In this document: positions 52,551-61,135 of the stretch, one piece after another
How positions within the stretch are numbered: the stretch's first letter is position 1
How the letters are laid out: every line of letters begins with the position of its first letter
Assembly (NCBI GenBank): GCA_022843905.1
Contig: JALHMT010000001.1
Location: forward strand, 186,001-250,000
From: Rubrivivax sp.
Lineage (GTDB): Bacteria > Pseudomonadota > Gammaproteobacteria > Burkholderiales > Burkholderiaceae_C
DNA length: 64,000 nt
Reading direction: 5' to 3'
The notes under the pieces: generated by a model
Told to the model about the DNA's origin: nothing
Seen by the model: the letters and a program-made list of their open reading frames with translations, nothing else
Databases searched by the model: none
Program-made: the position numbers and the translations under genes

Positions 52551-53702
52551 TCAGATCTTGAAGCGCTCGACCAGCTGCTTGGCGATGATGGTGCGCAGGA
52601 TCTCGTTGGTGCCTTCGCCGATGCACAGCAGCATCGCGTCGCGGTAGAAACGCTCGATGTCGTACTCCACCGAATAGCTGTAGCCGCCGAAGATGCGCAT
52701 GGCCTGCTGCGAACATTCGGCGCCGGCCTCGCTGCCGGCCAGCTTGGCCATCGCGGCTTCGAGGTCGCAGCGTTCGCCGGCGTCGTACTTGAGGCTGGCT
52801 TGTTCGATCAGGCGCTTGGCGCCTTCCACCAGCGTGACCATGTCGGCCAGCTTGAGCTGCACCGCCTGGTGCTGCCAGATCGGCTTGCCGAAGGCCTCGC
52901 GCTCCTGGGCGTAACGCAGGGCCAGCTTCAGCGCGCCTTCGGCGATGCCCGCGCCGCGCGCGCCGACGTTGATGCGGCCCAGTTCCAGGCCGCTGGCGGT
53001 CTGGACGAAGCCCTTGCCCTCTTCGCCGCCCAGCAGCCGGCTCTTGTGCACGCGGTAGTTCTCGAAGTGCAGCTCGCAGGTGTCGATGCTGCGGTAGCCC
53101 ATCTTCTTGAGCTTGCCCACCACGGTGTAGCCCGGGCCCTTCTCGGCGATCAGCAGGCTCATGCCCTTGTGGCGCGGCTGGGCGTGCGGGTCGGTCTTCA
53201 CCAGCAGCAGCGTGAGATGGCCGTGCAGGCTGTTGGAGATCCACATCTTGCCGCCGTTGACCACGTAGTCGTCGCCGTCCCGCACGGCCGTGGTGCGGAT
53301 GGCCTGCAGGTCGGAGCCGGCGTTGGGCTCGGTCAGGCCGATGCTGGCGCGCAGTTCGCCCTTGGCCAGACGCGGCAGGTAGTGGCGCTTCTGTTCGTCG
53401 GTGCCGTGGCGTTCGATGGCGGCGGCGACGATGAGGTGCGAGTTGAAGATGCCCGAAGGAGCCATCCACACGCTGGCCACCTTGATGACGATCTGCGAGT
53501 AGGTCCAGGCGCTCAGGCCCAGGCCGCCGTATTCGGGGCTGATGGTGGCGCCGAACAGGCCCATTTCCTTCATCTGCTCGACGATGGCCGTGGGGTACTC
53601 GTCGGCCTGGTCGAACTTCTTGGCCACCGGGCGAAGCTCCTTCTCGGCCCACACCTCGACGGCGTCGACGAAGGCCTGTTCGTCAGTGTTTCTGGCTTGC
53701 AT
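52551..53702 (-). CDS. Acyl-CoA dehydrogenase
   Basis: A 383-aa FAD enzyme that introduces a double bond into an acyl-CoA. FAD-site marks are SIGLTEPNAGSDLQAIRTTA and KMWISNSLHGHLTL. The C-terminal AQEREAFGKPIWQHQAVQLKLADM and DIERFYRDAMLLCIGEGTNEILRTII segments are typical and include the active-site Glu region. The start at 53702 follows GGAG. MaoC-like and lyase-like genes follow upstream on the same strand, suggesting a short acyl-CoA pathway. Confidence 0.93.
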   Translation of the reverse strand: MQARNTDEQAFVDAVEVWAEKELRPVAKKFDQADEYPTAIVEQMKEMGLFGATISPEYGGLGLSAWTYSQIVIKVASVWMAPSGIFNSHLIVAAAIERHGTDEQKRHYLPRLAKGELRASIGLTEPNAGSDLQAIRTTAVRDGDDYVVNGGKMWISNSLHGHLTLLLVKTDPHAQPRHKGMSLLIAEKGPGYTVVGKLKKMGYRSIDTCELHFENYRVHKSRLLGGEEGKGFVQTASGLELGRINVGARGAGIAEGALKLALRYAQEREAFGKPIWQHQAVQLKLADMVTLVEGAKRLIEQASLKYDAGERCDLEAAMAKLAGSEAGAECSQQAMRIFGGYSYSVEYDIERFYRDAMLLCIGEGTNEILRTIIAKQLVERFKI

Positions 53703-53773
53703 GCTGTTCTCCAAGATCAATGGTCATTCAGTGCTCGCTGCGTTTTTCGCCGCTCCACTGCGAATCAAGCAAA

Positions 53774-53924
53774 CGCCGCGGATCCGGCTCCGCCGGTCCG
53801 CCGGGGTTGCCCCCTCGAGGGGGCTTGGCCCGGACGCACGACGCCGGAAGGCGTCTTGCGCCTGGCCGAGGCCGGCCAGCGATTTCACGCTGGCTGGCGC
53901 GCAGCCGCTTCGGGGGTGGGCTAG
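53774..53924 (-). repeat. Dispersed stem-loop repeat, copy D (inverted, longest)
   Basis: Read on the minus strand: CCACCCCCGAAGCGGCTGCG, then GCGTGAAATCGC, GACGCC-TTCC-GGCGTC, CCCCCTCGAGGGGG, and finally GGACCGGCGGAGCCGG with ATCCGCGGCG. It joins the parts seen separately in copies A-C and E. It separates the MaoC and acyl-CoA dehydrogenase genes. Confidence 0.8.
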
Positions 53925-54439
53925 TACCCCACCTTGTCTTCGATCGAGTGGCCCTTCTTGGCAATCAGGATCTTGCGCACGAAGTGGCCGATGACCTTGT
54001 GGTCCTGGTTGAAGCCGGTGGTCTTCACCGTGACGATGCCCGCACCGGGCCGTGACTTCGACTCGCGCTTGTCCAGCACCTCGCTCTCGGAGTACAGCGT
54101 GTCGCCGGCGAACACCGGCGAGGTGAGCGTGATGTCGGTCCAGCCGAGGTTGGCGATGGCCTTCTGGCTCACGTCGCTCACGCTCATGCCCACCATCAGG
54201 GCCACCGTGAAGGGGCTGCTGACGATGCACTTGCCGAACTCGCTGGCCTTGGCGTATTCGGCATCGAAGTGCAGCGGGTGCGTGTTCATGGTCAGCAGGG
54301 TGAACCAGGTGTTGTCGGCCTCGCTGATGGTGCGGCCCGGCCGGTGTTCGTACACGTCGCCCACCTTGAAGTCCTCGTAGTGGCGGCCGAAGGACTCGCG
54401 GTAGCGGTTTTCTCCGACGAGCTTGGTGGTCTGCACCAT
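53921..54439 (-). CDS. MaoC-family hydratase
   Basis: A 172-aa hot-dog protein with FGRHYEDFKVGDVYEHRPGRTISEADN and VFAGDTLYSESEVLDKRESKSRP. The usual catalytic pair of R-specific enoyl hydratases (Asp and His in GDxNPLH) reads MNTHPLHFD, so Asp is Asn while His is kept. This variant defines a MaoC subgroup that may act on mesaconyl- or itaconyl-type CoA esters; that assignment is an inference. It lies between acyl-CoA dehydrogenase and lyase genes on the same strand. Confidence 0.88.
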   Translation of the reverse strand: MVQTTKLVGENRYRESFGRHYEDFKVGDVYEHRPGRTISEADNTWFTLLTMNTHPLHFDAEYAKASEFGKCIVSSPFTVALMVGMSVSDVSQKAIANLGWTDITLTSPVFAGDTLYSESEVLDKRESKSRPGAGIVTVKTTGFNQDHKVIGHFVRKILIAKKGHSIEDKVGY

Positions 54440-54471
54440 GGAATGTCTCTCCTTGCGTGGGATGGTGGGGG

Positions 54472-55359
54472 TCAGGGCAGGGCAGCGCGCTGCGCGATGC
54501 GGCGGGCCTTCTTCAGCAGCGGCGCGTCGACCATGCGGCCGTCGAAGAGGAAGGCGCCGACGTTGATGCCATCGCCGCCGGCGTGGCCGGCCGGTACCGC
54601 GGCCAGCAGGGCGCGGGCCCAGTCGAGTTCGGCCGGCGTGGGGCGGAACGCCGCGTGGATGGTGGCGATCTGCTGTGGGTGGATGGCCGACTTGCAGTCG
54701 AAGCCGAGCGCCAGAACCGCGCGGGTCTCGGCGGCGAGGCCGGCGTCGTCGGCCAGGGTGATGTGGGGAACGTCCCAGGCCTGCAGACCGGCTGCCTTGG
54801 CTGCGTTGACCAGCCGGCCGCGCGCGTAGGCGAGCCCGGCCTGATCGAAGCTGGCGCCCAGCTCGGCCGACAGATCGGCGCCGCCCAGCATCAAGGCCAT
54901 CAAGGGCGCGGCCGGCCCGGGTGCGAGCCGCGCGGCCTGGCCGATGGCCGCGGCGTCCTCGATGCCCTGCGGCGTCTCGAGCAGCGCCACGATGCCGCCC
55001 AGCTGCGCGCCGACCACCGCCTGCACCGTCAGCACGTCGGCCGCGGCTTCGGTCTTGGGCAGCAGCAGTGCATCGAGGCGCAGGCCGCAGTCCGCCAGCG
55101 CCACCAGGTCACGCAGCCCTTCGAGCGTGCGCAGGCTGTTGATCCTGATCGCACGTCGGGGCGTGCCCGGAGGGAGCGGCTGTTCCGACTGCTGCTTCAG
55201 CCAGCCCAGCACCTGCGCTCGCGCCTCGGCCTTGCGCGCCGGGTGCACGGCGTCTTCCAGGTCGATGCAGACCAGGTCGGCGCCGGCGGCCATGGCCTTG
55301 GCGAAGCGCTCGGTCTTCTCGCCGGACACGAAGAGCATGGAGCGGGGTTGGAAACTCAT
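54472..55359 (-). CDS. HpcH/HpaI-aldolase/CitE-like CoA-ester lyase
   Basis: A 295-aa TIM-barrel lyase: RSMLFVSGEKTERFAKAMAAGADLVCIDLEDAVHPARKAEAR at the start, RINSLRTLEGL, LLPKTE and ALLETPQGIEDAAAIG later. These carry the metal-binding Glu and Asp of the malyl-/citramalyl-CoA lyase family. It would cleave a 3-hydroxyacyl-CoA to two smaller acids. Its promoter region contains an operator-like site at 55374. It heads the minus-strand operon with maoC and possibly the acyl-CoA dehydrogenase. Confidence 0.88.
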   Translation of the reverse strand: MSFQPRSMLFVSGEKTERFAKAMAAGADLVCIDLEDAVHPARKAEARAQVLGWLKQQSEQPLPPGTPRRAIRINSLRTLEGLRDLVALADCGLRLDALLLPKTEAAADVLTVQAVVGAQLGGIVALLETPQGIEDAAAIGQAARLAPGPAAPLMALMLGGADLSAELGASFDQAGLAYARGRLVNAAKAAGLQAWDVPHITLADDAGLAAETRAVLALGFDCKSAIHPQQIATIHAAFRPTPAELDWARALLAAVPAGHAGGDGINVGAFLFDGRMVDAPLLKKARRIAQRAALP

Positions 55360-55373
55360 GCAGCGTCTCACAA

Positions 55374-55385
55374 ATGTACGGACAA
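55374..55385. promoter_or_regulatory. Candidate GntR operator, divergent promoter
   Basis: ATGTACGGACAA differs at two of 12 positions from TTGTGCGGACAA, the reverse strand of the core of the operator at 56249. AT-rich TATATT/TATAAA follows at 55386-55390. It lies between the lyase and gntR genes. Confidence 0.5.
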
Positions 55386-55432
55386 TATAAAGACGACTGC
55401 CGCGCCCGTCAAGTCCATGCTGAAATGTGGCC

Positions 55433-56170
55433 ATGACCAACCCTTCCGCAGACGCGGCCCAGCCGCGCTACCTGCAGATCGCGCTAGAGCTCAAGCAGGC
55501 CATCGCCAGCGGCCGCTATCCCGTCGGGTCCAAGCTGCCCACCGAGGCCGTGCTGTGCGGTCAGTTCGGCATCAGCCGCTTCACTGCCCGCGAGGCGGTG
55601 CGGGTGCTGTCCGCGGCAGGGCTGGTCACGCGGCGCCAGCGCGTGGGCACGGTGGTGACCGCCCTGCCCGACGACGCGCGCTACAGCCACGAAGCGCGCT
55701 CGGTGCGCGACCTGCTGCAGTACGCCCAGGAAACGCAGCTTCGTTTCGCCTTCGTCGGCCGCGTTCCCCTGTCCAGGGCGCAGGCGCGCGAACTGGACAC
55801 CGAGGCCGGGCAGGAATGGATCTACGCCATGGGCTTGCGCATCGTGACCGGCGAGACGCGTCCCATCTGCATCACACGCCTGTACCTGAACCCCGTGCTG
55901 AAGGGCATCGAGGGCAAGCTGCGCGGGCGCCACGGCGCGGTGTACGCCTTGATCGAGGCCGAGTACGGCATCGGCATCGAACGCGTCGAGCAGGAGCTTC
56001 AGGCGGTGCTGCTGGACACCGACGACGCAGCCAACCTCGGCGGCACCCCTGGCGGCCCGGCGCTGCGCGTGGTGCGGCGCTATTTCGATGCCCGCGGCCG
56101 CCTGCTCGAGTTTGCCGAGAACGTGCACCCCGGCGACCGCTTCAGCTATCGGATGCAGCTGCGCAAGTAG
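55433..56170 (+). CDS. GntR-family (HutC/UTRA) transcriptional regulator
   Basis: A 245-aa regulator. The winged helix reads YLQIALELKQAIASGRYPVGSKLPTEAVLCGQFGISRFTAREAVRVLSAAGLV. A UTRA-type effector domain follows (residues about 90-240, e.g. RLYLNPVLKGIEGKLRGRHGAVYALIEAEYGI). It lies between two operons that share an operator-like sequence and is probably their repressor. A GTG at 55427 is a possible alternative start. Confidence 0.9.
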   Translation: MTNPSADAAQPRYLQIALELKQAIASGRYPVGSKLPTEAVLCGQFGISRFTAREAVRVLSAAGLVTRRQRVGTVVTALPDDARYSHEARSVRDLLQYAQETQLRFAFVGRVPLSRAQARELDTEAGQEWIYAMGLRIVTGETRPICITRLYLNPVLKGIEGKLRGRHGAVYALIEAEYGIGIERVEQELQAVLLDTDDAANLGGTPGGPALRVVRRYFDARGRLLEFAENVHPGDRFSYRMQLRK

Positions 56171-56221
56171 CGGCCCCGTCGGCTGCCGATGGGTGAAAGC
56201 CCGCAGGCCTGGCCCGAGCTG

Positions 56222-56251
56222 TTGACAGGCCCGGCGGGGTCGCCGTAGTAT
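56222..56251 (+). promoter_or_regulatory. Sigma-70 promoter of the Bug-MmgE-CaiB operon
   Basis: TTGACA (56222-56227) and TAGTAT (56246-56251) are spaced by 18 bp. The -10 box overlaps the palindromic operator, as expected for repression. Confidence 0.6.
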
Positions 56252-56266
56252 TTGTCCGCACAAATA
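56249..56266. promoter_or_regulatory. Palindromic GntR operator
   Basis: TATTTGT-CCGC-ACAAATA is a perfect 7-bp inverted repeat with a 4-base centre. It overlaps the -10 box and the likely start site and precedes AGGAG and the ATG at 56278. A related site stands before the divergent lyase gene. Confidence 0.7.
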
Positions 56267-56277
56267 GGAGACCCCCC

Positions 56278-57261
56278 ATGATCGCTCGCCGGATTCTCTT
56301 CACGGCCCTGGCTTCGCTGTGGGCCCTGGGCTGGCAAAGCCCCGCGCTGGCCCAGGCCACCGACTACCCGACCAAGCCGGTGCGCGTGCTCATCGGCTTT
56401 CCGCCAGGCCAGGCCACCGACACGCTGGGCCGTGCAGTGGCGCAGAAGCTGCAGGAGGCCTGGGGCCAGCAGTTCTATGTCGACAACAAGCCCGGCGCCA
56501 GCGGCACCATCGCCACGCAGCTGGCGCAGCAGAGCGCGCCCGACGGCTACACGCTTCTGGTCAGCAGCTCGGGCGTGCTGGCGGTCAATCCGCACCTGTT
56601 CACCAAGCTCGCCTACGACCCGGTGAAGGACTTCGTGCCCGTGGCCGGCATCGGCATCGTGCCGCTGGTGCTGCTCACGCACCCGCAGTACCCGGCCAAG
56701 GACGTCAAGGAACTGGTCGCGATGGCCAAGGCCAGGCCGGGCCAGATCAACTACGCCAGCAGCGGCATCGGCATCACCAATCACCTGGTGATGGCGATGT
56801 TCCTCTCGGCCTCGGGCACCGAGATGACGCATGTGCCCTACAAGGGCGGGCCGCCCGCACTCACCGACCTGATGGGCGGCCAGGTGCAGGTCATGTTCGA
56901 GACCTCGGTGGCGGCGCTGCCGCACGTCAAGAGCGGCCGCCTGCGAGCGCTGGCCGTGAGCAGTTCAGAGCGACTCGCCGCCGCGCCCGACGTGCCCACC
57001 GTGGCCGAGCAGGGCTTCCCCGGCTTCTCCGGCGTGCCCTGGATCACCCTCATGGCGCCCGCCGGCACGCCCAAGCCCATCGTCGACAAGCTGCATGCCG
57101 AGGTCGTGCGCATGCTGCAGACGCCGGCCATGCGCGAGACCTTCACCGCGCAGGGCGTGCTGCCGATGGTGATGACCCAGCCCGAGCTCGCGGCCTTCAT
57201 CCGGGGCGAGATCGCGAAGTGGGGCAAGGCCGTGAAGGACAGCGGCGCCAAGGCAGAGTGA
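56278..57261 (+). CDS. Bug-family tripartite tricarboxylate transporter binding protein (2)
   Basis: A 327-aa periplasmic binding protein. Signal peptide 1-25 (SPALAQA). Bug marks: DYPTKPVRVLIGFPPGQATDTLGRAVAQKL, FYVDNKPGASGTIATQLA, APDGYTLLVSSSG and THVPYKGGPPALTDLMGGQVQVMF. The operator and promoter lie directly upstream. It probably collects the organic acid degraded by the following MmgE/PrpD and CaiB enzymes. It shares a family with the protein at 46484 but is not a close duplicate. Confidence 0.94.
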   Translation: MIARRILFTALASLWALGWQSPALAQATDYPTKPVRVLIGFPPGQATDTLGRAVAQKLQEAWGQQFYVDNKPGASGTIATQLAQQSAPDGYTLLVSSSGVLAVNPHLFTKLAYDPVKDFVPVAGIGIVPLVLLTHPQYPAKDVKELVAMAKARPGQINYASSGIGITNHLVMAMFLSASGTEMTHVPYKGGPPALTDLMGGQVQVMFETSVAALPHVKSGRLRALAVSSSERLAAAPDVPTVAEQGFPGFSGVPWITLMAPAGTPKPIVDKLHAEVVRMLQTPAMRETFTAQGVLPMVMTQPELAAFIRGEIAKWGKAVKDSGAKAE

Positions 57262-57262
57262 C

Positions 57263-58702
57263 ATGAGCACGCCGTCCATCGACACCACGGCCCAGTCGCT
57301 CGCCGAGTTCGCCCAGGGCCTGCAACTGGCGGCCGTGCCCGCGGCCACGCAGCAGCGCGCGCTGCACCTCATGCTCGATGCGGTGGGCTGCGCGATGGCC
57401 GCGCGTCAGGAAGCCTTCGCGCTGAAGCTGGCGACGGCCATCGGCTCGCTGGCCGACACGGCCGGGCCGCGTGGCGTGATCGGCTTCTCGCGGCGTCTGC
57501 CGCTGCGCGACGCGATCTGGCTCAACGGCGTGCTCATGCACGGCCTGGACTACGACGACACCCACATGGCGGGCGTCGTGCACCTCACGGTGGGCGTGCT
57601 GCCGGCCGTGCTGTCGCTGGCCGCCGAGCGGCGGGCCAGCGGCGCCCAGATGCTGCTGGCCTACATCGCCGGCGTGGAAGCCGGTGCCCGCCTCGCCAGC
57701 GTCGTCAAGGGCGGGCTGCACACGCAGGGCTTCCACCCCACGGGCGTGATCGGCGCCTTCGCCAGCGCGGTGGCGGCCGGCAAGCTGCTCGGTCTGAACA
57801 CCCGGCAGCTGGTCGGCGCGCAGGGCATCGCCCTGTCGCAGGCCAGCGGCAACCTGCAGTTCCTGGAAGACGGTGCCTGGACCAAGCGCCTGCATCCCGG
57901 CTGGGCGGCGCAGGCCGGCGTGCAGGCGGCACGTCTGGCGGCACACGACATCCCGGCGCCGTCGGCGCCTTACGAAGGCCGCTACGGCCTGTTCCGCGCC
58001 TACCTGGGTGCCGAGCTGCAGTCGAAGATCGACATCTCGCTCGGCAGCGCGGGCCTGGGGCGGGTCTGGGAGCTCGAGCAGATCGCGATCAAGCCCTTCC
58101 CGATGTGCCACTTCGTTCATGCGGCCGCCGACGCCGCCATCGCCCTGCACGCACGCGGCGTGGCGGTGGACGACATCGAGCGCATCGACGCCCTGATGCC
58201 GGCCGGCACCATGCCCGTGGTGTGCGAGCCCCCGGCCGCCAAGCGCCGTCCCGGAAGCGACTACGACGCCAAGTTCAGCCTGCCCTACGCCGTGGCCAGC
58301 GGCCTGATGCGCGGCCGGCTCGGACTGCAGGAGCTGCTGCCGGCGGCATTCACCGAGCCGGCGGCGCTGGCGCTGATGGACCGCGTGCACGCCGAGATCG
58401 ACCCCGCCTCGACCTTCCCTCTGCACTACAGCGCCGAACTGCGTGTGACCCTGAAGAACGGCGAGGTGCTGCGCCACCGCGAGGCCGTCAACCGCGGCCA
58501 TGCCGAGCGGCCGCTGTCGAACACCGAGATCCAGCACAAGTTCGGCGCCAACGCCGCGCTGCACTTCGCTCCCGAGCGCGCCGCTCGTGTGCAGCAGCAG
58601 GTGCTGGCGCTGCCGCAACTGTCCGACGCAAGCACGCTCGAGACGCTGCTGGCGCAGGATCCGGCGCACCCGGCGACGTCCGTGAAGGAGTCCGCCCGAT
58701 GA
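57263..58702 (+). CDS. MmgE/PrpD-family protein
   Basis: A 479-aa enzyme of the family that includes 2-methylcitrate dehydratase and cis-aconitate decarboxylase. Marks are LNGVLMHGLDYDDTHMAGVVHLTVGVLPAVLSLAAE, GFHPTGVIGAFASAVAAGKLLGL, KRLHPGWAAQAGV and the substrate-site segment KPFPMCHFVHAA. It starts one base after the Bug stop and overlaps the CaiB gene by four bases (ATGA). Which tricarboxylic acid it acts on is not clear. Confidence 0.9.
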   Translation: MSTPSIDTTAQSLAEFAQGLQLAAVPAATQQRALHLMLDAVGCAMAARQEAFALKLATAIGSLADTAGPRGVIGFSRRLPLRDAIWLNGVLMHGLDYDDTHMAGVVHLTVGVLPAVLSLAAERRASGAQMLLAYIAGVEAGARLASVVKGGLHTQGFHPTGVIGAFASAVAAGKLLGLNTRQLVGAQGIALSQASGNLQFLEDGAWTKRLHPGWAAQAGVQAARLAAHDIPAPSAPYEGRYGLFRAYLGAELQSKIDISLGSAGLGRVWELEQIAIKPFPMCHFVHAAADAAIALHARGVAVDDIERIDALMPAGTMPVVCEPPAAKRRPGSDYDAKFSLPYAVASGLMRGRLGLQELLPAAFTEPAALALMDRVHAEIDPASTFPLHYSAELRVTLKNGEVLRHREAVNRGHAERPLSNTEIQHKFGANAALHFAPERAARVQQQVLALPQLSDASTLETLLAQDPAHPATSVKESAR

Positions 58703-59904
58703 GCCGCCCGCTGCCACTGGCCGGGCTGCGCGTGCTGGCCGTCGAACAGTACGGCGCCGGCCCCTTCGGCACGACCTACCTCGCCGACCTGGGGGCGGAG
58801 GTCATCAAGATCGAGAACCACAAGGACCGCGGCGACGTCGGCCGCCACGTCGGCCCGCACTTCTTCGGCGAGAACGACAGCCACTTCTTCCAGACCTTCA
58901 ACCGCAACAAGAAGAGCCTCACGCTGGACCTCAAGCACCCCGAGGGCCGCGCGGTCTTCCTGCGGCTGGTGGCCGGCGCCGACGCCGTGCTGGACAACCT
59001 GCGCGGCGACCTGCCGGCCAAGCTCGGCGTCTGCTACGAAGACCTGAAGGAGGCCAACCCGCGCATCGTCTGCGCCCACCTGTCGGCCTATGGCCGCGAG
59101 GGCTCGCGCGCCGCCTGGCCGGGCTACGACTACCTGATGCAGGCCGAGGCCGGGCACATGAGCCTGACCGGCGAGCCCGACGGACCGCCGACGCGCTACG
59201 GTCTGTCCGTCGTCGACCTCATGACCGGTCTCGCGGCGGCCTTCGGCCTGCTCGCCGGCGTCATGAGTGCGCGCGCGACGGGGCAGGGCACGGACGTCGA
59301 CACCTCGCTGTTCGACGTCGCGCTGCACAACCTCAACTACCCCGGCACCTGGTACCTCAACGGCGGCACCGTGACCGGCCGCACCGCGCGCAGCGGCCAC
59401 CCCAGCCTGGTGCCCAGCCAGCTCTACCGCACCGCCGACGGCTGGCTCTTCATCATGTGCAACAAGGAGAAGTTCTGGGGCCTGCTGGCCGATGAACTGG
59501 GCCACCCCGAGTGGCGCGACGATCCCGAACTCTGCAACTTCGCGGCGCGCCTGGCCCACCGCGACCGTGTCACGCGCGAACTCGACGCGGCCCTGATGCA
59601 GCACCCCACGGCCCATTGGCTGCACAAGCTGTCGGGCAAGATCCCCGTCTCGCCGGTGTTCGACGTGGCCCAGGCGCTGGACAACCCCTTCGTGCGCGAA
59701 CGCGAGGGCGTGGTCGGCCTGGCCTACGGCGACGGCCGGGAGGCGAAGGTGGTCGCCAACCCGATCCGCGTCGCGGGCGTGACGCTGCCGACGCGGGCCG
59801 CGCCCAGCATGGGCCAGCACAACGAGGCGCTTTTAGCCGAGGCCGGCTTCAGCGCCGAGCAGATCCACAAGCTTCGCGAACTCGGGGTGATCGCCCCTGT
59901 CTGA
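58699..59904 (+). CDS. CaiB/BaiF-family CoA-transferase
   Basis: A 401-aa class III CoA-transferase. Marks are LAGLRVLAVEQYGAGPFGTTYLADLGAEVIKIE, FNRNKKSLTLDLKHPEGRAVFLRL, LSAYGREGSRAAWPGYDYLMQAEAGHMSLTGEPDGPPTRYGLSVVDLMTG (with the likely catalytic Asp) and DTSLFDVALHNLNYPG. It would activate a carboxylic acid by CoA exchange. It is the third gene of the GntR-controlled operon. Confidence 0.93.
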   Translation: MSRPLPLAGLRVLAVEQYGAGPFGTTYLADLGAEVIKIENHKDRGDVGRHVGPHFFGENDSHFFQTFNRNKKSLTLDLKHPEGRAVFLRLVAGADAVLDNLRGDLPAKLGVCYEDLKEANPRIVCAHLSAYGREGSRAAWPGYDYLMQAEAGHMSLTGEPDGPPTRYGLSVVDLMTGLAAAFGLLAGVMSARATGQGTDVDTSLFDVALHNLNYPGTWYLNGGTVTGRTARSGHPSLVPSQLYRTADGWLFIMCNKEKFWGLLADELGHPEWRDDPELCNFAARLAHRDRVTRELDAALMQHPTAHWLHKLSGKIPVSPVFDVAQALDNPFVREREGVVGLAYGDGREAKVVANPIRVAGVTLPTRAAPSMGQHNEALLAEAGFSAEQIHKLRELGVIAPV

Positions 59905-59935
59905 TCCGGCGCCGCCGCCGCCTGCCAGCGCCAGC

Positions 59936-61111
59936 GTGCGCCGTGCGGCGCTGCCCGTCACCACCTTCGTGCAGGCCGCGTCCTCGGCCGCCGTGATCGC
60001 GCCGACCGTGGCGGCCCCCCTGCTGCTGCAGCGGCTGGACCTGAGCGCGGTGGCGGTCGGCGTGTTCATGGCGCTGGTGTATCTGGGCGCGATGGTGGCC
60101 ACGCAGGTCGGCGCCCACCTGGTCAGGCGTTTCGGCCCCATCCGCACCAGCCAGGGCGGGCTGCTGGTCAGTGCCCTGGGCCTGCTGCTGCTGAGCACCC
60201 CGGAGCTGCCGCTAGTGGCGCTGGGGGCATTTGTCGTGGGCCTGGGCTACGGGCCGATCACACCGGCGAGCAGCCAGATGCTCTCGCGCACCACCGAGCC
60301 GCGCCACTACGCGCTGGTGTTCTCGATCAAGCAGACCGGCGTGCCGCTGGGCGGCGTGATCGCCGGACTGGTGGTGCCGCCGCTGGTGCTGCTGGGTGGC
60401 GCCGACGCGGCGCTGTTCGGCGTGGCCGCCCTGTGCGCGGTGGCTGCGCTGGGCGCTGCGCCGCTGGCCGGCGAACTCGACCGCGAGCGCGACGCCGGCA
60501 GCCCCTGGCCCAGGCCGGCGCAGATGCTGGCGCCGGTGCGTTTCGTCGCCACGCACCCCTTGCTCAGGAGCGTGGCGATGGTGAGCTTCGTGTTTTCGAT
60601 GGTGCAGGTGAGCCTGACCTCGTTCATGGTCAGCCTGCTCACCGGCGATCTGCGCTGGACCCTGGCCGCGGCGGGCGCCGCGCTGGCGGTGTCGCAGGTG
60701 GCCGGCGTGGTCGGCCGCATCGCCTGGGGTTTCGTGGCCGACCGCTGGCTCGGCTCGCGCCGCGTGCTGCTGGTCCTGGCGTGGGGCATGACGGCCTGCG
60801 CGCTGGCGACGGCCCTGCTGTCGCCCGACAGTCCGGCGCCGCTGGTGGGGGTGCTGCTGGCGGCATTCGGCGCCACCGCGGTGGGCTGGAACGGCGTCTA
60901 CCTGGCCACCGTCGCGCGTCTGGTGCCGCAGCCCCAGGCCGGCATGGCCACCGCGGGCACCTTGTTCTTCACCTTCTTCGGCGTCGTCGTCGGGCCGCCG
61001 GTCTTCGGGCTGCTGGCTGCAGCGCTGGGCAGCCTGACCGCGGCCTTCGCCTGCCTGGCCCTGCCGCTGGCCGGCGGGCTGTGGGTGCTGATGCGCGCGC
61101 GCTGGACCTGA
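59936..61111 (+). CDS. MFS transporter
   Basis: A 391-aa inner-membrane protein with about 12 hydrophobic helices. The conserved loop after helix 2 is VRRFGPIRTSQGG, and the equivalent loop in the second half is VADRWLGSRRVL. The start is GTG at 59936, since an in-frame TGA at 59888 excludes longer forms. It follows the CaiB gene by 31 bases and may belong to the operon. The substrate is unknown. Confidence 0.85.
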   Translation: MRRAALPVTTFVQAASSAAVIAPTVAAPLLLQRLDLSAVAVGVFMALVYLGAMVATQVGAHLVRRFGPIRTSQGGLLVSALGLLLLSTPELPLVALGAFVVGLGYGPITPASSQMLSRTTEPRHYALVFSIKQTGVPLGGVIAGLVVPPLVLLGGADAALFGVAALCAVAALGAAPLAGELDRERDAGSPWPRPAQMLAPVRFVATHPLLRSVAMVSFVFSMVQVSLTSFMVSLLTGDLRWTLAAAGAALAVSQVAGVVGRIAWGFVADRWLGSRRVLLVLAWGMTACALATALLSPDSPAPLVGVLLAAFGATAVGWNGVYLATVARLVPQPQAGMATAGTLFFTFFGVVVGPPVFGLLAAALGSLTAAFACLALPLAGGLWVLMRARWT

Positions 61112-61126
61112 GGGCCGTCGCGGCCC
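61112..61126. terminator. Hairpin between MFS gene and mnhG
   Basis: GGGCCG-TCG-CGGCCC forms a perfect 6-bp stem in the 24-base gap between two convergent stop codons. No T-run is present. Confidence 0.45.
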
Positions 61127-61135
61127 CATCCGGGC

